This document shows positions 45,735 to 55,664 of a stretch of DNA of 64,000 bases, piece by piece (position 1 is the first letter of the stretch; every line of letters begins with the position of its first letter). This DNA comes from Bombyx mori (Eukaryota; Arthropoda; Insecta; Lepidoptera; Bombycidae). The notes below the pieces were generated by a model. The model saw nothing but the letters and a program-made list of their open reading frames with translations, was not told the DNA's origin and did not search any database. The stretch is from positions 637,501-701,500 of the forward strand of contig NC_085121.1 in NCBI RefSeq assembly GCF_030269925.1, read 5' to 3'. A program made the position numbers and the translations under genes.

Positions 45735-45919
45735 GTAAAAAAAATTGGATATAAGCTTATATATTAGAAGAACAAGCGGCCTACATATGTTCGCTACTAT
45801 TGTCATTAACAAAAAAATAATAAGACTGCAAATCGGCTGCCCAACTTGAACACTTATGATATTTCACGTAACGGACAACTTTCAGAAAAAGACAAATATA
45901 ACTGAATTTATAATGAAAC

Positions 45920-46140
45920 AAGCCGTACTCGTCAGCTTCGCTGGGCAATTAAAATTAACATTATCATTTATTGTCATTATTATTAGGGAGTCAAACACTC
46001 ATATAAATATTAACCTATCCATTACGTAGGTACATGTATTTTCTACATGGATACCAAGTTTCAAGTCAATCGGATGCACGGTTCAGTAGTTATAACGGAA
46101 CATCCGTAAGAACCACTGTACATTTATATATTAGTATAGA
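45920..46140 (-). mobile_element. Short Helitron-like element, family H-d, copy 2
   Basis: caagccgtactcgtcagctt at the left (the CTAG of copy 1 is changed to CAAG) to ttagtataGA|T at the right. Same internal words as 34777-34982. Confidence 0.65.
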
Positions 46141-46490
46141 TTCCCGTCTTTGATTTGTGACGTACATATGTATGAGGCTGCTGAATCGAGAACTGCGAGC
46201 TATCAGGGCTTCAATTACCTCTGCTGGTGCGAAGTTCAAGCCATTATCAAGAATGTAATTTGTAATTTTGGGTACACACCTTATAGCGACAGTGTGGAGG
46301 CTTAAGCTCGACTACACGCATTAATTTCCCGATGCTTCCGATAAATCCATTCTCCAACGAGTGTATACATAATTAAGATTGATTGACTTAAGTTGCTATT
46401 CTGAAGACTGAGGTTTTAAAGGAACATTTTCATCGCGAAATTTACGTTAATTCAGATTATAATTTCGCTTAATTAATCCTTCGCTTTCAA

Positions 46491-46750
46491 GGCCGTCTGG
46501 TGTAGTGGTAAGTGACATGGTCACTACACAAGGGGGTCGCGGGTTCGAATCCCGCCAAGGGAAGATATTTGTATGGTAAATATAAATGTCTTTTCCAGGG
46601 TTATGTATGTATATTAAATATATGTATGTGTATAATAAAAAAATCTTACATTTATTTCCGTTATCTGGTACCTGTAACACAAGTTCTTTACGAATTTAGC
46701 ACGGGACCAGTTAACGTGGCGTGATTGTTAGTAAATATTAAAAAAAAAAG
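46491..46750 (+). mobile_element. tRNA-derived SINE family C, complete copy
   Basis: The head has textbook internal Pol III promoter elements: A box tggtgtagtgg at 46498-46508 and B box ggttcgaatcc at 46542-46552. The T-arm gcggg/cccgc pairs fully. The first seven bases do not pair with the end of the tRNA-like part, so it is not a working tRNA gene. A ~190-bp body and an A-run follow. Frames at 46447-46724 are by-products. Second copy at 21175-21321. Confidence 0.75.
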
Positions 46751-47373
46751 TAATAATTGGTATAATTTTCCCCATTATTGAGACGTGTTTAAAATTGAGT
46801 CGGAAAAAAAAGGCTATGTTTTAAAAAACAAAACTGAATCGCTACAACGCAAAATTTATGTATTTATCCACCTAAAACTAGATCAATAACACGTAGATTG
46901 AATGGTGATAAATCACATAAAAAGGTTTTTAAAACCGGAGTATTGACACATGCATACATGTACCGCACTTTTTATATAAATATTACACGTTTATACGTAC
47001 ATATACACGTGTTGTTGTTGGTGTTTATACACGTGTATTATTCACTTATAATGTTGTTATCTTAGTGAAGCCTCTCATAAATATTACTTGTATTCAAAAA
47101 ACCACGTGTTGGACTACACGAATCGCGTTAAAATAGAACTGTGGTTGTGAGCTCCTCAATTGTATTTAGACACAGATACCTTCAGTCGTCGTATTCGAAA
47201 GTCTGCCGCGACTGCCATGGCAACGCCGGAGGCCCGTTGCCATGACAACAGACAAACCGACCCTAGGATCCCAGGAAAATGGTTCACACGCCATTAAATC
47301 ATTTTTAGATGAAGTTGATTCGAATTATGATATTCATTGTTTCGGGATAAAAAGAGGTTTTATTGTATTATTA
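46751..47373. other. Single-copy DNA containing X-box motifs
   Basis: Apart from the X-box pair listed next, nothing recognised. 47150-47290 is less AT-rich than its flanks, as a promoter-proximal region might be. Confidence 0.35.
47211..47249. promoter_or_regulatory. Pair of RFX X-box-like motifs
   Basis: gttgccatgacaac at 47236-47249 fits the X-box consensus GTHNYYATRRNAAC at every position. actgccatggcaac at 47211-47224 has the full right half-site and differs at the first two bases. RFX factors bind such sites in promoters of ciliary genes in animals. Whether a transcription start lies nearby is not known from this sequence. Confidence 0.35.
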
Positions 47374-47613
47374 TTTTTTATTGCTTAGATGGGTTGACGA
47401 GCTCACAGCCCACCTGGCGTTAAGTGGTTACTGGAGCCCATAGACATCCACAACGTAAATGCGTCACCCACCTTGAGATATAAGTTCTAAGGTCTCAAGT
47501 ATAGCTACAACGGCTGTCCCAACCTTCAAACCGAAACGCATTACTGCTTCACGGCAGAAATAGGCAGGGTGGTGGTACCCACCCGCGCGGACTCTGAGAG
47601 GTCCTACCACCAT
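47374..47613 (-). mobile_element. Bm1 SINE, 5'-truncated
   Basis: tttttattgcttagatgggt to gaggtcctaccaccatt. The junction at the 5' side reads actctgagaggtcc, as in the copy at 22028. Confidence 0.87.
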
Positions 47614-47811
47614 TAAAAAATGTTCTAGCTGGCGTTTTCTATGGCTTACCTAAGTAAGTATGTAAAGTATTTTTATTCAAGGGCACAGGAATAAAAAATC
47701 TCACCTAAATTCTTAGGTATATGAAAAGTATATACATAGATGTAATAGATAAAAATTGTACATATTTGTATATATTTGAGTCATGATCAAGAAGTCTCAA
47801 CCGTAGCCTTT

Positions 47812-47945
47812 AACATCAAAATACGATTACTGCCGCCCATTTTGAGACCAGAGGCCGCTTGTACTGTAACAACGGTTGTTCCACCCTTCAAACACGCAAG
47901 AATTCGCAGCGGAAACAGGTAAGATCATGGCACCCAGCCGCGCGT
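47812..47945 (-). mobile_element. Degenerate Bm1 relic
   Basis: taacatcaaaatacgattac, ccgcccattttgagaccaga, aacaacggttgttccaccct and tggcacccagccgcgcg preserve the antisense order. Confidence 0.45.
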
Positions 47946-48851
47946 CACTCGATCAGCACACATTAATATCGACGGCCTTATTTATACGCGTTTATAGTTA
48001 TTATTCATAGACGGAAAGTGGGAGGGATCCTTCCTAGAACGGAGATGGATAGTCGGTCGTCTGGGTGCCAGACAGCTATACGATCGATACTGGGATATCA
48101 GGACTAGTTATGAAATTCGCCAATATTTTCTCTATTATATTTGAATAGTTTAGGGGAAAGATAATATCGATTTATATTCTAAGTATGTACACATGTACCG
48201 AGTCTTCATTCCCGCAAAGAACCAAAGGGAAACGGGGGTGACTGAAAATCAGCGCTGTTCGATTTATCAACCTTGAACAGCAATAGCTGAGCCACCTCCT
48301 TTTGCCTTTTTCTCTTTTTTTTTCTTTTTTTTTTTTGTATTTCATTTTATGATGTGAAAGGCAATAAATGATTTTTATTTATTATTTATAAACAAATTTA
48401 CATATATAAATTTAAAACACCAATCAACGACATATTATGTGCGGCTTCGCTACTAGTGTGAATGATAATTTCGTCACACAAAAAAGGCCCCAAATGTACT
48501 TATTACAAGAGCCTTTTTTGAAGTAAATTTTACACGAATAAGAGAGTTCTGCAGAGACAAAGCAATTGGAATTTGGACGGAGCATACTGCGAGGCTAAAC
48601 GGTGAGTGGATGAAAACATCACATAGTTCTCTCGATTTTTAACGAATCACTTAATTATATATTGTATGCTCCAGTGTCGACGTGATGAAAGGCAAAAGTT
48701 TGCCTGTTGATCAATTCTGACTGTTTTCTTTTCAATCGCTTGCTATCACTGAGCGTTTGAGAACTATCCATCACAATTACACGATGATCTGCGGTGTATT
48801 TTTCCGTTTTTGAATGAAAAAATTACGAAAATAACCTTCTAGAATCTTTTA
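47946..48851. other. Gap with T-rich tract and possible LINE tail
   Basis: At about 48297-48337 there is an impure poly-T/C tract, and at 48350-48390 gtgaaaggcaataaatgatt plus (TTTA)n, which looks like the A-rich end of an unidentified LINE. No gene recognised. Confidence 0.35.
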
Positions 48852-49095
48852 CTGGTGGTAGGACCTCTTGTGAGTCCGCGCGGGTAGGTACCACCGCCCT
48901 GCCTATTTCTGCCGTGAAGCAGTAATGCGTTTCGGTTTGAAGGGTGGGGCAGCCGTTGTAACTATTCTGAGATCTTAGAACTTATATCTCAAGGTGGGTG
49001 GCGCATTTACGTTGTAAATGTCCATGGGCTCCAGTAACCACTCAACACCAGGTGGGCTGTGAGCTCGTCCACAAACCTAAGCAATAAAAAAAAAA
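48852..49095 (+). mobile_element. Bm1 SINE, 5'-truncated, well preserved
   Basis: actggtggtaggacctcttg to ctaagcaataaaaaaaaaag. Confidence 0.88.
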
Positions 49096-49308
49096 GAAAT
49101 TAATAATAATATGAGAATACCTTTCGAACTCGCTATGGTGTGGGTTTATTGAATAATTATCACTAGATTAGACTGTAAAACCAGCTATTGGGAAAAACCG
49201 AAATTGCTTTGTACCCAATGCAATATAATGTATATTTTTTCCAAAAATATTATTATTAATCCTTATCGAATAATATTATAACATTTCTAGATTTTTCCGA
49301 TGATCTAA

Positions 49309-49546
49309 CAACACTGGCCTTCGGATCCAGTTCGTAACATTTGTAATGAGAAAATACCTCGAATTACAAAGCAACTGAGCTTATGTATTTTGATTAAGGT
49401 CGGATCGCGCGGTGCTAACAGTTTGCTAGGACATTTCCAGGGCTCTTTGAGATTTGCTTCGGATATTGATGTGATTGAACCTGACACCTTCTGTGTATTT
49501 TCGGAACCAGCTTTTCTGGTTACCGACGTCAGAAAACTAACCCAAA
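49309..49546 (+). CDS. Candidate internal exon (hypothetical protein fragment)
   Basis: A frame open from 49309 (after a TAA at 49306-49308) reaches 49546, directly before GTAAGT (49547-49552), a consensus 5' splice donor; reading on would give a stop only at 49591. The 79 or so codons include residues KVGSRGANSLLGHFQGSLRF and SDIDVIEPDTFCVFSEPAFL, with a balanced composition unlike AT-driven noise. A possible acceptor is ccag at 49327-49330, or ttctag at about 49290 only if the reading frame differs. I recognise no domain. The minus strand is also open here (49305-49487), so strand is uncertain. A fragment of an unknown repeat is the main alternative. Confidence 0.25.
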
Positions 49547-49593
49547 GTAAGTACTGTTTAAATTCTGACTCTCTGTCTTTATCTTATTTGTGA

Positions 49594-49804
49594 CAAGCTG
49601 TACTCGCCCGCTTCGCTGGGCTTTTAAAATTAACATTATTGTCATTATTATTAGGGAGTCCAACACTCATATAAATATTAGCTTATCCATTAAGTACATG
49701 TATTATCTACATGGATACCAAGTTTTAAGTCAATCGGATGCATGGTTCAGTAGTTATAACGGAACATCCGTAAAAACCACTGTAGATTTATATATTAGTA
49801 TAGA
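49594..49804 (-). mobile_element. Short Helitron-like element, family H-d, copy 3
   Basis: caagctgtactcgcccgctt at the left and attagtataGA|T at the right. Internal words as in 34777-34982. It begins 47 bp after the candidate exon's donor. Confidence 0.68.
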
Positions 49805-50071
49805 TATATGATTGATATTTATGATCTAAAAGCTATTAGATTAGCTAACACGTTAGAACTGGTTTTCGTCTAATATAAGCAATGCGATGTGACAATATCC
49901 GACCAGGCATACCTCTGTATTAAAATAAACGTAAAAACACAAATTTCTGGTTATTTTAATTAGAACTTTCTGTTCTTTGATTAAGATTAAATTTCGAGTA
50001 AACATTGTACAAGCAGAGGACCGTATTAAAAACTCCGGTCAACTTTAACGCGTCAATCATGAAATTGTGAG

Positions 50072-50394
50072 TTTTTTTTTTTTTTTCCTACTTAACCTGT
50101 TAGCATTATGACGTAGCTGTTTTTAAGCTATTTCAGCGTAACCCTAACGTTTGTAGGTGAGCTCACGGGGCTCAAACCTGATGACGTTGCTAACACGAAC
50201 TTGCTAGGCAAGAGCCGTGCTTCGCAGAATCTACCACCGGATCGGAAACGCGACCCACTGAGAAGATCCGGCGAGAAACTCAGTGCGCTGTGTCTGAGAG
50301 TTAATTTACGAGTTCGTATTTTTACGTTCGTAATTTACGTTCTCGTCGAGCCCTTCGTCGCAAGCGACGGATTCGACGAGAACGGTGACCGTAA
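50072..50394 (-). mobile_element. LINE family B, 5'-truncated insertion with target-site duplication
   Basis: Begins with about 15 T and runs through ggtgagctcacggggctcaa, tccggcgagaaactcagtgc and cgtcgcaagcgacggattcg to aacggtgacc. It is flanked by aaattgtgag at 50062-50071 and again at 50395-50404. This fixes both ends and its minus orientation. The frame at 50201-50410 is a by-product. Confidence 0.85.
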
Positions 50395-50558
50395 AAATTG
50401 TGAGTACTAATATACATATGTACATCAATTTATGGTGTTCTCACGAGCCTTCGTCATCTCTGTAGTGTGTCACCTCATCCTGTTCTAAAGGACTCTCCAT
50501 ATGCAACTCTATCAGTCAAATTAGGCTTGTAACTGACTAAGAATACATCATTGCATTG

Positions 50559-50741
50559 CTTCTTCTTTTTCTTCACCTTATCCCACTAGGTGGGGTCGGC
50601 ACAACAACTTTTTCTCTTGCATTCTCTTCTATCAGCCGTCAGCTCAACACTCACACCTCTCTCTCTCTCATATCGTCATTCACACACTCAATCCATGTCT
50701 TCTTCGGTTGACCTCTTCCCCCTCTACCTTGCACTACCATT
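50559..50741 (-). pseudogene. LINE ORF C-terminal tail, family E, copy 2
   Basis: Inverted relative to 36266-36408: cttcaccttatcccactagg, ggtcggcacaacaac, cttctatcagccgtcagctc and actcaatccatgtcttcttc. Extends further upstream (tcggttgacctcttccccct). The plus-strand frame at 50590-50799 is antisense to it. Confidence 0.6.
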
Positions 50742-50979
50742 TCCATATATTGCATGTGTATATAGTGATATATATCATTCAGTGATAACTATCCACTAAA
50801 TTCGAAAGAATACTACTCGACAAGAACATTCAGACCGGACGTTGTGTCCTCTACATTTTATCAACGTACCATTACTAAGCATTACATAATGCGATAAAAA
50901 TAAAAATATGCGTGTCAAACTGTATAGTTGTGTTTGAAATATATAACAAAAAACCGATTGTGATTTTGATTTACCAGTA

Positions 50980-51410
50980 ATATTATAAAGCTAAAGAGTT
51001 TGTTTGGTTGTTTGTTTGAACGCGCTAATCTCAGGAATTACTGGTCCGATTTGACAAATTATTTCAGTGTTAAATATCCCATTTATTGAGCTATAGGCTA
51101 TATGACATCACGCGGATACCTATACGAGCAGAGCACTAATAAAGAATGTTTCAAAATTGGATTTTTTTCCTTTTGATAGCTTCCGCTGCGTGCGCTGCGG
51201 ATACAATTAAAGCTTCGCTAAAATAATGAACGACTTAATTGTTCCCCTTTAAAGGCTCTAAAAAAACCTTTTTTATGCTAACCAAATTTGTTCTAAAATA
51301 AAGCATTATTTGTGATGGTGTTTTTATAAAGATGATATTAATCCTTATCCAAATCTGTACTAACATTATAAAGCTGAAGAGTTTGTTTGTTTGCTTGCTT
51401 GTTAGTTATA
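50980..51410 (+). mobile_element. Two Helitron-like 5' fragments
   Basis: ccagtaatattataaagcta followed by tttgtttggttgtttgtttg at about 50982, and gtactaacattataaagctg followed by a (TTTG)n-like run at 51356, both resemble the left end of family H-a. The first continues with aggaattactggtccgattt and may extend to about 51220. No CTAG end was assigned. Confidence 0.4.
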
Positions 51411-51624
51411 AAAAATAACTGTGTCCAACATTCAGCCTGTGTCGAGCCTAATCTAATTAACATTATCATGAATGATCTACGTCCCGTCGGTTAAGGTACG
51501 CGCCTTATATCGACGGGTTTTGGCTGAAAATACATAGCTTTGTATCGTCAATGGAACGGAATTACTGTCTGCAGTGAATGATGTTTGCTAGGCACGCGTC
51601 GGTGAGCAGTTACGATGATCAACC

Positions 51625-51735
51625 TTTTTTTCCCCCTACCTATTCTCTGATAGCCTAAGAGGCTATTCCACTTACGCCCTGACGGGCAGGTGAGCTCACG
51701 GGTTCAACCTGAGAGGATTTGCTAACACTAGCCCT
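51625..51735 (-). mobile_element. LINE family B, short insertion with target-site duplication
   Basis: Poly-T, ccccctacctattctctgat, ggcaggtgagctcacgggtt, ggatttgctaacactagccc. The 10-bp atgatcaacc stands at 51615-51624 and again at 51736-51745, so this 111-bp piece is a complete, strongly 5'-truncated insertion. Confidence 0.88.
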
Positions 51736-51814
51736 ATGATCAACCGTTGATGATGCGAGAGTAATTATATAGAGATGTAGCGGTCACCGTACTCGTCGAG
51801 TGAATTAACCCATA

Positions 51815-52013
51815 GATAGACACACAGCCCACTGAGTTTCTCGCCGGATCTTCTCAGTGGGTCGCGTTACCGATCCGGTAGTAGATTCTGCGAAGCACTG
51901 CTCTTGTTAGGTCCAGTGTTAGCAACACTCCTGATTAGAGTCCCGTATTCATACACGTCAAGGAGAAGCTGAAATAGCCTCTCAAGGTTATCAGCATAGG
52001 TAGGGGAAAAAAG
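51815..52013 (+). mobile_element. LINE family B 3' end
   Basis: agcccactgagtttctcgcc to cagcataggtaggggaaaaa, sense strand with A-run. It faces the previous insertion in opposite orientation. Confidence 0.78.
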
Positions 52014-52153
52014 ATGTAGTTGGATGACCAGATATATACCGCAGTAGATCGGATGTCCAGCTCCCGACCTAACTGGTAATACTTAGATACCGGAGCTCAT
52101 TCGCCTATATCTAGTTATATACGTATGAAGTTTCATAATACTTTGTCTATTTA

Positions 52154-52386
52154 ACTGGTGGTAGGACGTCTTTTGACCTCGCACGGATAGTTCCACCACC
52201 TTGTCTATTTCTGAGTAAGGCGTGTCAGTTTGAACAGAGGGGCAGTCGTGGTACTAAAAAAATGATACTTAAAACTCATGTTTCAAGTTGGGCGGTGGCA
52301 TTAACGTTGTTGATGCCATTGGGCACCGGTAACCACTTAACACCGTGTGGGCCGTGAGCTCGTTCATCCATCTAAGCGATAAATAA
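52154..52386 (+). mobile_element. Bm1 SINE, 5'-truncated, diverged
   Basis: actggtggtaggacgtcttt to ccatctaagcgataaataat, with many changes: an older copy. Confidence 0.82.
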
Positions 52387-53570
52387 TACAAAAATTATCT
52401 CATTATTTACGAATGTTTCGCGACAAAAATAGCCAGAGAATTGTTGCCGATAGTTCTACCAGTATTTTACGCATTCTTATTTTGCGCGGACGACTCGATG
52501 ATCATGTGATGCTGTTGCTACATTGTGAAGGCCTATTGGGTACATCATTAGAACAAAAATGTAGTAAAACGCTGCGAAATCGTCCTAATAACATTATTGC
52601 AGGACTGGGACATTTTAGATCTGTACTTATCCTACGCTTCTGCCCAGCGATTATCCAATCCTATGTACTTCATTTAACCATCACTTTTTTTCTGCAAATT
52701 ATTTAACTAAAACCGTTCGTGTTACCATCAACCTATCGCTACACCGATAAACGATTCGCGGTTCGGAGAAACACGCAGAAATGGACCTTAAAGAAACAAC
52801 GAATAACGATTAGATGGCCCGCATTTGTGCCTTCGTAGAACTAAGCTATTAATACAGTTGGCGTGAACGAATTTGGTTTTTATCTCGTCGGCACAAGGTG
52901 GCGTCGCGTATGCAGTGTTTTGTTGTTTTTATCGTAACTAGGGCGCGTACCTTGAGAGTCGCATTAACTAGAGTCGGCCTCGCTCGGCCAATGATCCTCT
53001 GGCCTTAGAACACAGCTCAAGACCTGCAGTTTCCTTCCTTGCCATTATCTGTGTTTCCTATCCATTTATGTTTTTTTTTTTTAAATTTATATTTAGACTT
53101 TGCTAACGAGTTTTCTTGGATTCTAGAAATTCTTGGCGCGGTGCTTCTGCGGCAATGTACCACATCCTACCCTGAGATTCACCTGTAGTTTTTGATAGTT
53201 TGTTGTTTTATTGTTCTAATGGGAAGACGAGTCGTAGGGTCTAATAATTAGCGCCTATTTAAGGTCACAAGTGGTCACGGACGCGGTAGTCTTTAGTTGG
53301 TGAGTCGGATCTTCTCTATTCGACCTCATAAAGAAGTCTATGTTTTGTTATTTATCTCAAACTTTGAATGTTTTAAATGCAAAATCTAATACTGATATAC
53401 ATGACATTTGGCATTCTTGTTTTTTTGGAATTAAATTTAACTAACTAATTAATATGTTCTTTGTCTTCCGTGACCATGAAGACCGATATCATAGAAAATT
53501 AATGTGTGTCAGTAAAAGGCAATTAACCGTGAGCACCGGTGAGCATATTACACGATACATATTTTATTTA
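52387..53570. other. Single-copy DNA; 97-codon frame of unknown meaning
   Basis: The frame at 52413-52706 (+) starts with ATG right after a Bm1 tail. The product would be Leu/Ile/Arg-rich with a hydrophobic C-terminus and no recognised domain. 52900-53000 is GC-richer. No repeat recognised. Confidence 0.3.
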
Positions 53571-53678
53571 CGAGGTGGGTGGCGCATTTACGTCGTAGAT
53601 GTCTATGAGCTCCAGTAACCACTTAACACCAGGTGGGCTGTGAGCTCGTCCGTCCATCTAAGCAATAAAAAAAAAAAC
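53571..53678 (+). mobile_element. Bm1 SINE, last ~108 bp
   Basis: cgaggtgggtggcgcattta to catctaagcaataaaa plus A-run. Confidence 0.87.
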
Positions 53679-54872
53679 ATACCTACGTAGTTTTCACATA
53701 AACTGAATTTGCTTTCATATTAACGAATACGTTAAGGCAAATATAAGTATATATACCGGCCGTCAGCATAATAAAAGTTCGTGACCTAGACCTCATGTCT
53801 CAAAGTGAGACACATTTAAAAAAGTCGAACGTCGAAAAGTCCTAAATCCCAAAGTCGTCGATTCGCAAATCTCCCGTACATATTCTTGGAAGTAATTAAG
53901 GTAACGCGTGTGTTTCGTATGTGGTCGTGTTTATGCAATATTCGATAGTTGTCGAGTGTTGCAAAATCACCGGCAGAGACCTTGGGCAGCGGCGTGTGCT
54001 GCCTGATCCGATTGTGGAGTCCAGACCACAGAAACTTTAGATACGACTACGCGAATTATCGTTCTTTTAAACACATTTTTTTTAAAGTTATTTTAGAAAG
54101 CGTCGATGCGTTGTTTAATATAAAAAATAGGCTCAGTGGATTTCTATCCGTGCACTGTGCATTACTCTTTCCAAGATATCCCGGTTAAATAGTCGTTAAG
54201 TCACAGTGGCTTCTTAAAACCATCAAATAGAACGGTGTTTCCCGAGCGCTATGACATGAGTTCAGTTTTATTAAATTCAAGAATATTCTGTAAAATATTT
54301 TTTGGCATATAAAGGCTATGTTGTTTTCTTAATATTGTACAGAAAACGAGTTATTATTTATTCGTAGCAGAAAACGCAATTAAGTCTTTTATTATTGTTC
54401 ACCCATTTTTAGAATATTCCATATCATTATAAAACTTACATAAAAAAGGTTTTTCTTTACACATATGTTTGGAAACGAACGTAACTTGAGTTTCTTCCGA
54501 TAACTTTTAGTGGTGAAAATGAATTCTAAACCGGTGGTAAGGTAATGAAAATTGAAAAGCGCCTGTAAACTGTCACTGGACACGAAGCTTGAATATTAGA
54601 TGAGAAAAAATAAATTTTAAATCGTAAAAGCCTGTCTAATGATTTCTATGCTCTGCCACACATATTGTAGCGAGTTAACTAAATGGCCTTCTGAGCCCAT
54701 ATGCGGATTTAGACTGCACGTTGAATTCCTAAACGATACACTAAACCGTTTTATAACAGAACAGACAGAAGACTTCTCCAGCGCACTGAGCTCTGATCGC
54801 TCACCGGTACCTACATCAATAGGTGCTTGTTTTGCCATCTGTGACTAAAACCACTATAACTCTGTGTTTTAT
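53679..54872. other. Mostly single-copy DNA with a tiny LINE relic
   Basis: At 54231-54259 acggtgtttcccgagcgcta followed by tgacatgag matches the coding end of the Jockey-type LINE (compare 60820-60843). Frames at 54617-54848 overlap on both strands and 53949-54188 (+) has 79 codons. None is recognisable. Confidence 0.35.
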
Positions 54873-54970
54873 ACAGACGAGCATACGGCCCACCTGATGG
54901 TGAGTGGTTACCGTCGCCCATGGACTTCAGCAATGCCAGGGGCAGAGCCAAGCCGCTGCCTACCGTTAAA
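54873..54970 (-). mobile_element. Jockey-type LINE tail
   Basis: tacagacgagcatacggccc to gccgctgcctaccgttaaag. The poly-T end is lost. A Bm1 begins immediately at its other end. Confidence 0.8.
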
Positions 54971-54971
54971 G

Positions 54972-55257
54972 TTTTTATTTTTTATTGCTTAGATGGGTAC
55001 ACGAGCTCACAGCCCACCTGGTGTTAAGTGGTTACTGGAGCCCATAGACATCTACAACGTAAATGCGCCACCCATCTTGAGGTATAAGTTCTAAGGTCTC
55101 AGTATAGTTATAACGGCTACCCCACCCTTCGAACCAAAACGCATTACTGCTTCACGGCGGAAATAGGCAGGGTGGTGGCCTACCCGTGCGGACTCCCAAG
55201 AGGTCCTACCACCAGTGATTACGCAAATTATAATTTTGCGGGTTTGATTTTTATTAA
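54972..55257 (-). mobile_element. Bm1 SINE, 5'-truncated in the central part
   Basis: T-rich start, attgcttagatgggtacacg to ataattttgcgggtttgatt. It starts exactly at the ttaaag end of the LINE fragment. Confidence 0.85.
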
Positions 55258-55545
55258 ATTTTTATTACACTTCATTTATTATTTAAATAGTGAACAAAAT
55301 TTTACTTAATGCGTTGATGCTAAATGTATCTTTAAATTATTTTAAATAATTTTAATTAAAAGTGCCTAGGAACATTGAGTTTGTATCGTCAGTTCTTCTT
55401 CGGACCGAGGTTCTTTTATCGGCCATGGAATTTACTGTGATATAACAACAATAACAACAACAAAATCAATTTTATATTGACTTTCAGTGTTCTTGTGCGC
55501 TTTGATGTCGTCCTAACAGCGATGATTTAAGACTTAGGTTCGTCC

Positions 55546-55664
55546 TTTTTTTTATTGCCCTTGTAGGCAGGCGAGCACACGGCCCACCGGATGGACCACG
55601 GAGTGCTCACCGTCGCCCATGGACTTCAGCAATGCCAGGGGCAAAGACAAGCCGCTGCCTACCG
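55546..55664 (-). mobile_element. Jockey-type LINE tail
   Basis: Poly-T, attgcccttgtaggcaggcg, gtcgcccatggacttcagca, gccgctgcctaccgc. Confidence 0.82.

Noticed and set aside
46491..46565. Functional tRNA gene
   Set aside because: A and B boxes and T-arm are good, but the acceptor ends do not pair, and a repeated SINE body and A-run follow; a second, deleted copy exists at 21175.
46447..46724. Frames of 77 and 70 codons around the tRNA-like sequence
   Set aside because: They lie in SINE family C. The sequence is a Pol III-type repeat, not a gene.
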